A program made the position numbers and the translations under genes. This document shows, piece by piece, positions 39,324 through 50,814 of a stretch of 64,000 nt of DNA (positions within the stretch are counted from its first letter, which is position 1; the number at the start of each line of letters is the position of its first letter). The notes under the pieces are model-generated. The model was not told where the DNA came from, ran no database searches, and saw only the letters and a program-made list of their open reading frames with translations. Origin of the DNA: Cucumis sativus (taxonomy: Eukaryota; Streptophyta; Magnoliopsida; Cucurbitales; Cucurbitaceae); the NCBI RefSeq assembly GCF_000004075.3, contig NC_026660.2, positions 12,400,001-12,464,000 of the forward strand. The letters are read 5' to 3'.

Positions 39324-41444
39324 TGGAGGAGAAATATAAGGCAAACAAATGAAAGAAGAGGGTGAATTGTTCTTTAACGTCTTCTGCCATAACCTTCTAC
39401 CGTCTTTATTTAGCAAATCTTCTTAAACATTTTTAGGTTTTTCAACTAATTTGTTTTTCCATTCCTGAAGAAGAGGATTGGTAAGTTTAAGGCCTTCAAT
39501 GCTGGCCTTGGAACTCAAACATCTTTCTTACTTTCTTTTTAATTTTTAGATAATAAATCACAAACTGTATTATATTCCCATTTTCTTCTTTTATCTATAT
39601 TTTTTTAGAATCAGTTACTTCATTATGGTGACAACCCAATCTATGCTAAACAAATTTGGGAAATATGATGCTTTTTTCCTTTCAAAATCTCCTGTCTGTA
39701 TACATTCTAAATAATGCACTATATCCATCTCACTCATACTTATGCACTAATGCATTCCTATGACAAAATCAATGACTTTAAATACATTATTCTAAGGTTG
39801 GTAGATGCTGGTTTTTCTTTCTAACTTTTCAAATTTATAATAACAATAATAATTATTATTTTTATGATAGGTGGGGTTGGATGGTGAGTGAAACCTCTTG
39901 ATTTCAAAGTTATAGTATAAATTCTATGTTAGTTGAACTTGGACTGGATTTAAAATTGTGCTGTATAATACATATATTTTCTGAGTAGTATATATTATTA
40001 GTTTTACAAGATATGGGATAAATGTTGATTATTGTTAAATTACGCTCACCTCGATTATTGTGAGGATTTTTGAGGTAGATAGTGAAGTGACATAGACAAT
40101 TTTTCAAACTTACTGCCCAAATCATAAGACCTCATAATTCCTATGATCATGGTGGTGTATTGGCCGTTGGCGTCGGTGATCCAACAGGTATGTACAAAAT
40201 TATGGGTCGATGATCAGCCTGAATTGTGGTTTCATTCCTCTCATGCCCCACTTTGTTGTACAAGTGGATGAAAGATTGTGATCATTCATTGCCACAACCA
40301 TCGGTTCAAATGCCATATCGTAGCCTTTGGATTTTCCAAGTAATCTTCCTTCAGTTCATCCTCATTTCCTCATTTCTGTTGTTTGTTACTTATCTGTTGA
40401 GGGGGTCAAGAACTTAGCTGGGGTTCTTTGTTCTTACCCGTTTCTAGTTATTGAACTGTAATCTGTATGAAAACAAGAGCAAATTCTGCAGGAATTGAGA
40501 ATTGCTTGGAGCAATTACTTTAGACTGCATGTCTGTCGTTTTAGGTGTATGGAAATGAATCCACAAAGGATTGTCCAAAAACACAACTCCCTGCAAAGTC
40601 GTAAAGAAATCCATCCTAGGAACACCAGTAAACTCACAATCAAGAGAAGACACTCATAATTTCAATTATGGGAAGTTCCAAAGAGTTCTCTGACACATTT
40701 TGAATGTGACTATTATAACCTTACAAGCATAGTGTAAAATACAGTTAAATTTTTATTACTAGTTAACAAAGTAATTAAATAAAATTCACATTTGAGCTAA
40801 ATTAATTAAACAAACTCAAATAACTCATGTTTCCTTCGTACAACTGTTACTATTTTCTTCCTATGTGTTGGATGTTAATCCATTAGAAGTATCTCGAAGA
40901 GATAAGGCGTGATTGAATATGGCACATCAAAGTCTCCCGATTTCTGTTTTTGTATATTTGGGATTGGATAGAAAGCAAGTTTTTTGTTTTATTTTGCACG
41001 GATCGTTTTGGATACCTCTTGAATTATGCTTGGGTTTTACCTTCCTGGGTACGGGCCATACTGTATGGAATGGAGAAAGTTTGTGGTTTCAGTATTATGT
41101 AAAAAATATGAGAGCTCTGTTTTCGTTTGTCTTTCACATCCACTTTTTACGTGGTGCAGAGGGGGACTTAAATCCTAACCTCAACGGTCGCTTTAGATTA
41201 AGCAGATTTGAGAATCATGTTTTGTTAGTAATTTTACTGAATGGGTGCCTTAGTTTGCCACGTGTGTGGTTGTGAATACTAGCAAGTCTCTCAAGAGTTC
41301 ATTGGACGCAGTGAAGAGGCTGAACAGCCAATTTCAGAAAGCTCAAGATGATTCACTCGATTGTTCATCTATTTTGAGAGGAGGGATGGTGCAAGGTTGC
41401 AACTAGAATTTTCACTGGTTCAGACCCTCCTTAATCCTTAATCC
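39324..41444. other. intergenic, Rubisco activase upstream region
   Basis: AT-rich for the first half. About 40140-40190 and 40913-41275 have coding-like stretches, but none matches a family I can name. The last 200 bp is the activase promoter and leader. Confidence 0.5.
41259..41264. promoter_or_regulatory. G-box (CACGTG) upstream of Rubisco activase
   Basis: A CACGTG core in GCCACGTGTG lies 181 bp before the activase ATG. G-boxes are common in light-regulated photosynthesis genes. Function here is inference. Confidence 0.45.
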
Positions 41445-44400
41445 ATGGCTGCCACGGTTTCAACCATTGGAGCTGTTAATAGAACAACGGTACTGTTTCT
41501 TCCTGCCTAATCTTTTGGGTAATTTGATGGAGAATACCAATATATTAAAATAATTTCATCTTTTCTATCTGGGTTTCATCATTCAATCTTGAAAGGTCAT
41601 TTTATTTACAGCTTTAGGTGTAGCAAAGAATGGGGAATTTCATCTGTAATGTAATGACTTGTATAAGCTTGAAAATAAGAGAGCCTGACGATTCTAAAAT
41701 TAACACTATGCAGCTAAACAACAGTAACTATGGAGGTTTAGTTCCAAACTCTGCGTTTTTGGGCAGCAGGTTAAAGGTCAGTTCTAGATTCACCACCTCA
41801 AAAATGGTGACTGGAAACTTCAAGATTGTTGCTGAGCAGGATGAGGAGAAGCAGACCGAGAAGGACAAATGGCGTGGCCTTGCTTTCGATACTTCTGATG
41901 ACCAACAAGACATTACCAGAGGGAAGGGTTTGGCGGATCCTCTTTTCCAAGCTCCCATGGGGACAGGAACTCACAATGCTGTATTGAGTTCATATGAATA
42001 CATTAGTGCTGGACTTCGAGAGTAAGTTTTAATATGGAACTCTGCAGTAGGTTTGAACATTTTTATGCTAGTGTACTTAAAGTGTGACAATGTTTCAGTT
42101 ACAGCTACGACAATAATGTGGATGGGTTTTACATAGCTCCAGCTTTCATGGACAAACTTACGGTTCACATTGTTAAGAACTTCTTGACCCTCCCGAACAT
42201 TAAGGTTAAAAATATGACGCGACAATTTGACAATAAGTTCTTGTTTGTCTTTCAGTGCTAACTTGCCAACCTTCTTGGATGCATTTATTTTAGGTTCCTC
42301 TCATTCTGGGTGTTTGGGGAGGTAAAGGTCAAGGAAAGTCTTTCCAGTGTGAACTTGTATTTGCTAAGATGGGAATCAAGTAAGTTAAAAACCATCTAGT
42401 TCTGAGGAAGTTGTTTGGAGGGTTTAAGTTCATCATACAGGCTTCTACGTCTCCCTGATATATTGTTGGTCTTAATTTTTTTAGTTATGATGAATTTTCA
42501 GCCCTATTATGATGAGTGCTGGGGAATTAGAAAGTGGGAATGCAGGAGAGCCAGCAAAATTGATCAGGCAAAGATACAGAGAGGCAGCTGATATCATCAA
42601 GAAAGGGAAAATGTGTTGTCTATTTATCAACGATCTTGATGCTGGAGCTGGAAGGCTTGGTGGGACTACCCAGTACACAGTGAATAACCAGATGGTAAAT
42701 GCTACTCTTATGAACATTGCTGACAACCCAACCAATGTGCAGCTACCAGGCATGTATAACAAGGAAGAAAATCCCAGAGTTCCCATCATAGTAACTGGTA
42801 ACGACTTCTCAACGTTATATGCACCTCTCATTCGTGATGGTCGGATGGATAAATTCTACTGGGCTCCAACTCGTGAAGATCGTATTGGTATTTGCACTGG
42901 AATATTTAGGACTGATGGCGTGCCTTTCGAGGATATTGTCAAACTTGTCGACACCTTCCCAGGACAGTCAATAGGTAAGTTGTATAATTTCTGTATAGGG
43001 ATGTTCCAGTTGAGCTAATTAATTGTAAATGATCATCTCTTACAGACGTTTAGCATCTCTTATTATAAGTTATATAACTGTTTTGCAGACTTCTTTGGTG
43101 CTTTGAGAGCTCGAGTTTATGACGATGAAGTGAGAAAGTGGGCTGTAGGCGTTGGCGTTGAGCGCATTGGAAGAAATCTTGTTAACTCCAAGGAAAGTCC
43201 CCCAACTTTTGACCAACCGAAGATGACAATAGAAAAGCTTCTTGAATATGGCAACATGCTCGTCATGGAACAGGAGAATGTGAAGAGAGTTAAATTGGCT
43301 GACAAGTATCTGAACGAAGCTGCTCTTGGAGATGCAAACGAGGATGATGTTCAGTTTAAGACTTCTCAGGGTAAACAACTTTTACGTTCAAAGTCGTTTC
43401 TCCATAATTTGTTTTTTATAAAATTAATCTGTATTGATTGTTTTGTTTTTCTTTTACAATTTTAAAGAAGCTGCCCTCGATGTTGCAAATGAAGATGTTG
43501 TTCAGTCAGAAACTTCTGAAGGTAAGTAACTTTTAAATCCAAAGTTGTGTGTGGATCATTTGGTTTATGAAATTTAATCTAAACTTATCATTCTCTTTTC
43601 ACTTTAAAGAAGTTGCTCTTGAAGATGCAAATGAGGATGTTGAGTCAGGAAGTTCGAACGGTAGTTAACTTTCACATTCAAATTCATGTCTTGATTATTT
43701 GTGTTCTTAAATTTAATCTCTTTTTTTTTTCCAATGCTAAAGAAACAGCTCTTGAAAACGCCATCGAAGAAACAGTTGAGGCTCTTATCGATACAAATGA
43801 GGATGTCGTTCAGTTAGAAACTTCTCATGGTAGGCAGCTTCTACATTTAAAATCATGTCTTGATCATTTGTTTTCTAAAATTTAGTTTACACTAATAATT
43901 CTTCCTTGCAATCTTAGAAGTCCCACTTGGAATTGCAAATGAGGATGCTGTTCAGTCAAAAACTTCTTATGGTAATTAACATTTACATCTAAAGTTGCTC
44001 CTTGATCATTTACATTAAGAAATTTGATCTAAGACAATAATTCATTTTTCAATTTTAAAGAAGTTGCTGTCGAAGATGCAACTGAGGATGTTGTTCAGTC
44101 GGAAATTTCTGGTAGGCAAATTTTACATTTGAAGACTATTTGTTATATGCAAGTCAAACCATTAATGGTCAGTTTTATAAAATTTAGAAGAACCGGCTCT
44201 TATGGGTGCAAATGAGGATGTCGTTCAGTCAGGAAGTTCTGGTAAGCAACTCTTACGTTCAAAGTAGTCTTTGATAATTTGTTTTTATTTTTTAAATAAA
44301 GCCTAATTAGGTTTTCTTTTTTTCATTTTTAAAGAAGCTGCTACTGTAGATGCAAATGAGGATGTTGTTGTACAGTCGGGAACTTCTTATGGTAGGGAAA

Positions 44401-44606
44401 GTTTTCAATTCTAGTCTGTCTATCATTTGTTTTTGGGATTTAATTCACATTAATCGTTCATTTTTTGCAATTTTAAAGAATCAATGGGGGAAGAGGAACG
44501 CAACAAGTTAATATCATTGTTCCTGAAGGCTGTGCAGATTCATCTACTAAAAACTATGTCCCAACAGCCAGATTCGACGACAAAAGCTTCCAGCATTGAC
44601 TCTTAG
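41445..44606 (+). CDS. RCA: Rubisco activase with amplified C-terminal mini-exons
   Basis: Fourteen exons: 41445-41489, 41714-42021, 42099-42204, 42294-42379, 42502-42974, 43089-43370, 43468-43521, 43610-43660, 43743-43829, 43918-43971, 44061-44111, 44188-44241, 44335-44391, 44479-44606. As read this is 611 aa (typical activase 430-475). It starts [15 protein letters not shown] with a transit peptide. The conserved N-domain ([20 protein letters not shown]), Walker A GGKGQGKS (about 162-169), Walker B CLFINDLD (about 221-228) and C-domain [17 protein letters not shown] are intact. This stromal AAA+ ATPase removes inhibitory sugar phosphates from Rubisco. Exons 7-13 repeat the C-terminal [11 protein letters not shown] segment. 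The last exon, as read, encodes an unrelated frame; one extra G at 44486-44490 would give [13 protein letters not shown], a relic of the alpha tail that lacks the second Cys. Confidence 0.93.
43371..44478 (+). repeat. tandem exon-intron array, ~144-bp units, in Rubisco activase
   Basis: Exon starts at 43468, 43610, 43743, 43918, 44061, 44188, 44335 and 44479 give spacings of 142, 133, 175, 143, 127, 147 and 144. Introns are also related: donors are followed by forms of 'AACTTTTACATTCAAAGT' and 'GATCATTTGTTTT', and acceptors are mostly 'AATTTTAAAG'. Exon lengths are 54, 51, 87, 54, 51, 54 and 57, all divisible by three and all phase 1-1. Confidence 0.93.
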
Positions 44607-45576
44607 GAATTTTCTACAGCTTTGCCTCCAGTAATGTAAATTGTTACTGTAATAAAACTTCATTAAAAGCTTAGTATCATTAAACGATAAACAAAATTGC
44701 TAGTCATTAACAATACCCAATGTATTTCCAATCAGTAACTTTTACAAACAGATTTCTAGCATTTACATCTAAACTGAATGAAGGAAGACCAAACTTAATC
44801 TTCCAGTGCAGGCAATTTCAGCTGTGTAACTTCCTGCATTTCTTGTTCAGCAATACTAATCTGGAGGAAGGAACAATTTTCTCTGGGAATTTTCAACAAG
44901 CTTCAGCTCCAAATGTTCCTTTCTCAGTTTGAGGAAATTCGAAGGGTGCTCTTTGAGGGCTATGCTCTTTTCAGTCATGACAGACATAAATACATCGCTG
45001 GTTCTCCCTCTAAATTACAAGCAATGAAGCAACTACGTATATTGATTGGTGTGGCACCTCTGTCATCGATGCATAATCTCCTAATCACTAATTTATCTAT
45101 ATCCTTGGAGAGGAAATTTTGAAATTTTGGTTCAATTATTTGTCTTCTCCTACTGATTTGTTTGGTCTTACCCAATTTCAAATCCCCCTTCTCACGCCCC
45201 ATAACTTAAGAGTTTCTCCTGCAATAGCATAGCCTCATTTACTCGGTCCAAATGATGTACATAGAGCATCAAATTTGTGGTAAAGAGACCCAGATATGCA
45301 GTTGATCTACCACAAATAAGTTAGTTTTGAATAAATACAGAGCTAGGAATCATGTATTTGTCAAATTCTTCACCAGAAAAGGGACAAACCCAAGGATCAC
45401 AAAGTAAGTATCAACCACAGGTATCGAATGAACCTCGTCCCAGAGAATAAACCCAAAGGATAATTATAAAATGATCTTTGAGGAAGTTTAGCTATGAACC
45501 CCATTAAAAGTGTTTATCTGTCAACCATTTGCCTTGTAGGATCATAATTTATCCTGAAAATTCCCCTTTAATGAAG
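44607..45576. other. convergent spacer between activase and PPR gene
   Basis: Activase 3'UTR on the left and PPR 3'UTR on the right. No further gene is supported. Confidence 0.5.
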
Positions 45577-47426
45577 TCACATCCAGCTGAAACCAGGTTC
45601 TTTCTTGACTCCTCTGTTGGACATTAGCCTCCTTATGCTAGCAGCATCATCCCAATAACCATCTCTCCCCAGCGCATTCGACAACATGATGTAAGTTGCT
45701 GGATCATATGGATATAGTTCCAAAAGCTTTTTCGCAGTACGAATGGCAATATCTTTATTTCCATGGATTAGGCAAGCACTCAACAAAGCTTTGTAAATTG
45801 AAATCCCTGGTTCTATCGGGATGCTTTCAATGAAAGCTTCAGCTTCATAAAGCTTTCCTGCTCGACCGAAAAGGTCAACCAAGGTAGCATAATGCTCCAG
45901 CTTTGGAGGTTCGACCAATTCACTATTTCTCATCAACTTGAAATATTCAAGTCCCTTGTCCAGCAAGCCAACATGACTACAAGCAGTGAGAACAGCAAGG
46001 AATGAGGTATTATCTGGTTTGATACACGTTCTTCTCATTTTCTCAAATAAGTCTATAGCCTCTTCACCACATCCATGGTAAGCACATCCTGAAAGCAATG
46101 AATTCCAGGATATTAAGTCGTGTTCATTCATCATCGAGAAGACCATTTTTGAATCCCTGATAGCACCAGATCTAGCATACATAGACACAAGACCATTTTG
46201 GACAGATAAATTTAGAGTATATCCAGTTTTATAAACTAGACCATGAATTTGCTTTCCTTCTTCTAGAGCTGAAGTCATACCTATAGCCTTAAAAATGCTT
46301 GTAAATGTGAAGAAGTCCACATCAAATTTTTCCCTCCTCATTTGAATGAAACATTCCAAAGCTTCCTCACCAATTCCCAAGTTCGTAAAACCAGCTATGA
46401 CTGCATTCCACGAAATCTGGTCTGACATTCTAATGTTTGAGCAAACCTTCCTATAGTCTTCCAAGCTACCGCAACATTCTGAATATGCAGTAACAAGTGT
46501 AACAGCTATATAGTTATTACTCTCGTACCCTTCCGTTATTATGCGACAATGGATTTGCTTACATTTATCAAAATGACGAGGACATGAAAATGAACTTAGC
46601 AAGCTATTATAAGTCATACCATTTGGTTTAAGATTCAAATGCAGCATTTCTCTCATCAAAATCATTGCCTCATGAGGCAACTGATTCCGAGCATAACCAG
46701 AGATCATCGAAGTCCAAGTAAACACATTCTTGTTCAGCATTATATCGAACACTCTCCTCGAATCCTGAAGGTTGCAACACTTAGAGTACATATCAATTAA
46801 TCCTGTACCCACAACAACATTAGACGAAAACCTTAGTTTCAAACTCATAGCATGAAGTTGACTTCCAAGATCTCCCTTTTGTAACTGAGAACAGCCCACA
46901 AGACCACCAGATAAACTGAAGGGGTGGGTTCAATCCCTTTCTTTAGCATCTCTAAAAACAAAGAAACTGCCATCAAAGGGTAGCCAGCTTGCAAATAACC
47001 AGTAACCAAAGAATTCCAAGTGACCACACTTGGACAACTCATTTCATCAAACACCTTGTGGGCATCCGAGATAGACCAACATTTACCATACATATCAACA
47101 AGAGCAGTAAAAATATAAGGATTGAGAGAGAAACCCAGCTTGATAATGGTTGAATGGACTTGAATTCCAAAGTCCAGAAGGGTGGATTTTGTGCAGATGG
47201 ATATGGTTTTAGTGAGAATGGGAGGAGTAGGGGGAGACCCATGTCGCAGTAATTGAACAAGAAATTGGATGTCAACAACATTGTGTGTTTGAAGGAGGGG
47301 TTTGATGGAAACATCTTCAGAGTGAGTGTAATGACAAGAAATTAAAGGTCTGTGGTTAGAATTTAATATGGAAGAGGGCTTGAGAAGATGAACAGCGCTG
47401 TGAAAAGGACGAATGAAACAGTACAT
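45577..47426 (-). CDS. pentatricopeptide repeat protein (PLS, E-type), one frameshift
   Basis: An intronless gene on the minus strand, 616 aa if one base is allowed for. The N-terminus MYCFIRPFHSAVHLLK looks like an organellar targeting peptide. Repeated PLS-type PPR units follow, e.g. ALVDMYGKCWSISDAHKVFD, VVTWNSLVTGYLQAG, GLIDMYSKCCNLQDSRRVFD, DQISWNAVIAGFTNLG. The end is an E-type region (HYATLVDLFGRAGKLYEAEA, then KKEPGFSWM). The two frames overlap at 46845-46899. One T too few at 46919-46920 (coding strand TT) interrupts the run from EPTP into GCSQLQKGD. Likely role: site-specific RNA editing or processing in an organelle. The target cannot be told from sequence here. Confidence 0.88.
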
Positions 47427-48984
47427 GGCCGCATGCTTCTTTAATCGAAGCTTTGGCTGTGGCAGGAGAGAGAGCCCAATCTCTCAAGATGAAGGCTTCA
47501 CTGGGAGAAATTTTAGTTGTGTCATTTTCGTTTTACATAAAATTAATTTCCAAAACCCCAATTAATTCACCCGCTAACCCAATCCTTTTCATCCCACCAC
47601 CTCTTCTTTCTCTCTAACCTTCGTCTTTCCACCTTCATACCAACCCTAAACACAACCAAATCGGTGACCGATCACCAGCAACCAAACCGTCGACCACGTG
47701 GGACTAGATGGATGAATGAAACTCGATATTTGAAATGAAGGATCATAAATTTTATATGGTAATAAACACACAAAAAATATTTAAAAATTATCTCGAGGTT
47801 TGGCTGATCCTATAAGACAAAAAAAGTTTAGTAATTTTCATATGATTTTTTTGTAATGTAAATATAAATTTAAAAATTGCATAAGAAAATAATACATTTT
47901 TAATGTTGTTGGAAGAGTGAAAATTTAAATCCCATTTTTTTCTAAATATTTATTAGATAGCAAATGATGGTTAGAAAAATATAAGTTAAGGTTTTATTTT
48001 AGTTAAGTTTTGTTCTTCTTTTTAAAAAATTATTTTTATGACATTATTGAAATTTTTAATAAAATTGATATATGGAGTATTAAAATTATCTTGTAACCTT
48101 TAATTTTGAAATAGTATAAAGTAAGTATATGCATAAGTAATGTAAATATGTGAATTTAAAAATTACATTAAAAAATGATTCATTTTTCATGGAATATTTT
48201 CGAGAGAGTGAAAGTTTGGATCATCGATTTTTTTTCTAAGATAACAAATGAGAGATAGGAAACAAAGCAGGTTTTTCTTTTATCTTAGATAAGTTTTCTT
48301 AAAACTATATTTCATTTAAGAAATCAAATTATATTCTTTTTAGAAAATCAAATTATATTCTTTTAGGAAATCATTGAAATTTAGGAAGAAAAATCAAATT
48401 ATCTTCGTCCTAGGAAATCATCTTGAGAAGAAAATTATTCATATTTAGGAAGAAAATTCAAATTATCTTCATTTTAAAAAGTCATTTGAAGAAAAAAATT
48501 ATTGATATTTGGAATAAAAATTATTTTATAAAAATAATTGGGGGCACAACCACTACAGAACCATAATTTAGTAAAAAGAAAGCATTATTTAATATATATT
48601 GTAATCTAACATTTCAAAATTAATATTAAAATACAAAAATCGAGAATGTGAAGGGGACACATGTCTCTGTCACGATCGCAACCTTTTAACCTCAGGACGA
48701 GCGATTGTGCGGCACTTGTTCGACCTAGTCAACAAGTTAGTCAATCAAAATTCGAAAAATCGCGGACAAACTCATGATACGATTCAACCTCCCGTCACGT
48801 TTTTTTTTTTTTAGAAAATGGTTTAGAAATAGTGAAAAAAAATAATTTCATTGAAATCGTTGTTAAAACAAGAATTGAAATCTGTCAATTGCAACGAAAA
48901 ACTTAAATTGCAAATAGTGCAATAAGGCTTGGGTAGGGTTTCAACTACTATACCTCCCCTATAGTGCATTTTGAACTTTTTAAG
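47427..48984. other. PPR upstream region and AT-rich repeat-like DNA
   Basis: The first 200 bp is the PPR promoter. From 47700 the DNA is AT-rich with near-repeats such as 'AAATCAAATTAT(A/C)TTC' at about 48325-48480. A GC-richer patch with TCACGATCGCAACC at about 48660-48800 looks transposon-derived. Confidence 0.5.
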
Positions 48985-49155
48985 CGCTCTAGTAGACTTG
49001 CATATGAAAAAATCGAAACATCACACTATATATTTATTACATGAAAAGGAAACTAACTAGCTAAACTAAACATAAGACATAAGGATAAGATAAATTTGGG
49101 GTATTTGAGCATATGACTATAGACAAACATCGCCCTAGACAAGTATGCTCGTTAC
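48985..49155. repeat. ~170-bp direct repeat, left copy (right copy 54155-54330)
   Basis: Both copies share GAAACATCACACTATA, TTTATTACATGAAAAGGAAA, AAACTAAACATAAGACATAA and CATCGCCCT or its one-base variant, in the same order and orientation. They flank about 5 kb of transposon DNA. Confidence 0.85.
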
Positions 49156-49413
49156 TGTAACGCTCCAAAAATAAGACAATTTTTAAATTGGATTATCTTG
49201 GTTAAATTATTAATGATAGAAATATTTTGGAGTGAATTGAGTTTTGGTGAGAATTATATGTCTCGGGAGATTAGGATTAATTAAATATTTATGGAAAGAA
49301 TATTTGAGTAATTGTTATATTTTGAAATTTAGTTATACTTTGATAAAAGTTGAATGATGTAGATAATTAAATTTGGTGAGATTTAAGGATATTGGTTGTT
49401 TAGGAAATGTTGA

Positions 49414-49484
49414 AATAATTATATTATCCCCATAATATAATTATTAAAGAGAAATAATTATATTACGAAGATAATATAATTATT
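49414..49484. repeat. two tandem AT hairpins
   Basis: AATAATTATATTAT-CCCC-ATAATATAATTATT (49414-49445) is a perfect 14-bp inverted repeat with a 4-nt loop. AATAATTATATTA then 6 nt then TAATATAATTATT (49453-49484) is a second, 13-bp hairpin, 39 bp downstream of the first. Confidence 0.9.
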
Positions 49485-50814
49485 AAAGAGAAATAATCGT
49501 AAATAATTAGTATTTTGAGGAAAAGAAAAATAATTATTTTGAAAAGATATTGTATTTTGAGAATTTAGAGGAGATAATTTGATTGCCTTATCAAAGAGAG
49601 AGAGAAATTAATTGGATTGGAAAGAGAAAAAGGAAAAGAGGAGTTATTTGGGGAAAATAGATAATATTATTATTGTATATATTTAATAGAGGTTCTCACG
49701 TGCCTTTACCATTCACATTTCCTCTCTACAAAGAATCCCTAGGAGCAGACGCCGTCGCCCCACTCCTCTAGCCTTCGTCGCGTGCAGCATTTCGGTGAGA
49801 GCGTCTCAGTTCGTCCCAAAGTCGAAGTGTCACGATCGCGTAGCCAACCATTCGATTCCCTCCAGCCGCGTCGACTTGTTGTTGCGTTTAGACCGTCGAA
49901 CGACCTTTGTCTTCCTCCGTGCACTTCTCCTCCGTCGTCGATCGTCTCTCTTTGTACAGAAGTCCACGACGCTGATCGTTCCCCATCTCGACAGCCGCAC
50001 ATAACCCACGCAGCCGAGCCCCTCTTCAAGTTGCACGCGTCAGCCGCGTTTTAGACCCGAGCTGCTACAACCTTCACATAGTCGTTCCCCCCATCAAGTC
50101 GCACGTCTCCAAGCTGCGCGAGTGCAAGTGTTCGAGCCGGTTCCTTTTCGCGAGCCGTGCGCCCGAGTCGACTGCCTTTGTCGAGTCGTTCCCTGTTTTG
50201 AGACACTACTTGGTGAGAATTGCTTACTTTTGATTGGATATGGTACTTCCAGTATTTATCTATTTTGTCCCAACCAAGTTAAGTTGTGGATTTTAAGATG
50301 AGATATTTTGCTTGAACGTTTGGTAAATTTTAATTGGGAATTTGAGTTGTGAAATTCTCCGAACTAAGGTCGAATTGGATTTCAACCTCATTCGTTGGAT
50401 TGGCTTATTGGAAAGTTTGACCGCAGCCATGATTAAATTTTGTGTAGCTAATATCTAGGTAAGAGATTTTTCTATTGGATCCCCATGTTAAAATTGCATG
50501 TATATTTTGTATCATGTATTAATGTAGTTAAGGGAAAACATGTATGATTGAGATGTTATGATAGATTGCTTACATTAAAATTACATGATACATTGTATTT
50601 GAGGTATGCTATGATTAAACATGATATGATAGAGTTATGTTTGACTAAGTTACAGTATTTATGATGTGACATATTTATATAGACTATAATATTATGTTAG
50701 GTTTATCGGGAGCAAAATGTTTAGACAGTACCTTCCTACAAGACTCTAACAGAAATTTAACAAATATTTAGCGGGAATAATAGTGGGTTCCTTATTGACT
50801 ATAAATTATACTCA

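Noticed and set aside
40140-40420. Possible exon fragment reading DHGGVLAVGVGDPT followed by a donor-like GGTATG
   Set aside because: No partner exons and no family recognised; too short to support.
40913-41275. 120-aa open frame with hydrophobic stretches, vaguely like a small PMP3/LTI6 membrane protein
   Set aside because: The LPG-like match appears only in a different frame, conserved residues are missing, and no gene structure is visible.
43371-44478. Regularly spaced repeats resembling a CRISPR-like array
   Set aside because: The units are exon-intron copies in frame with Rubisco activase in a plant genome; no short identical repeats or unique spacers.
49739-50054. Overlapping open frames on both strands in the GC-rich stretch
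   Set aside because: Open in several frames because of base composition; Arg/Ser-rich low-complexity products and transposon context.
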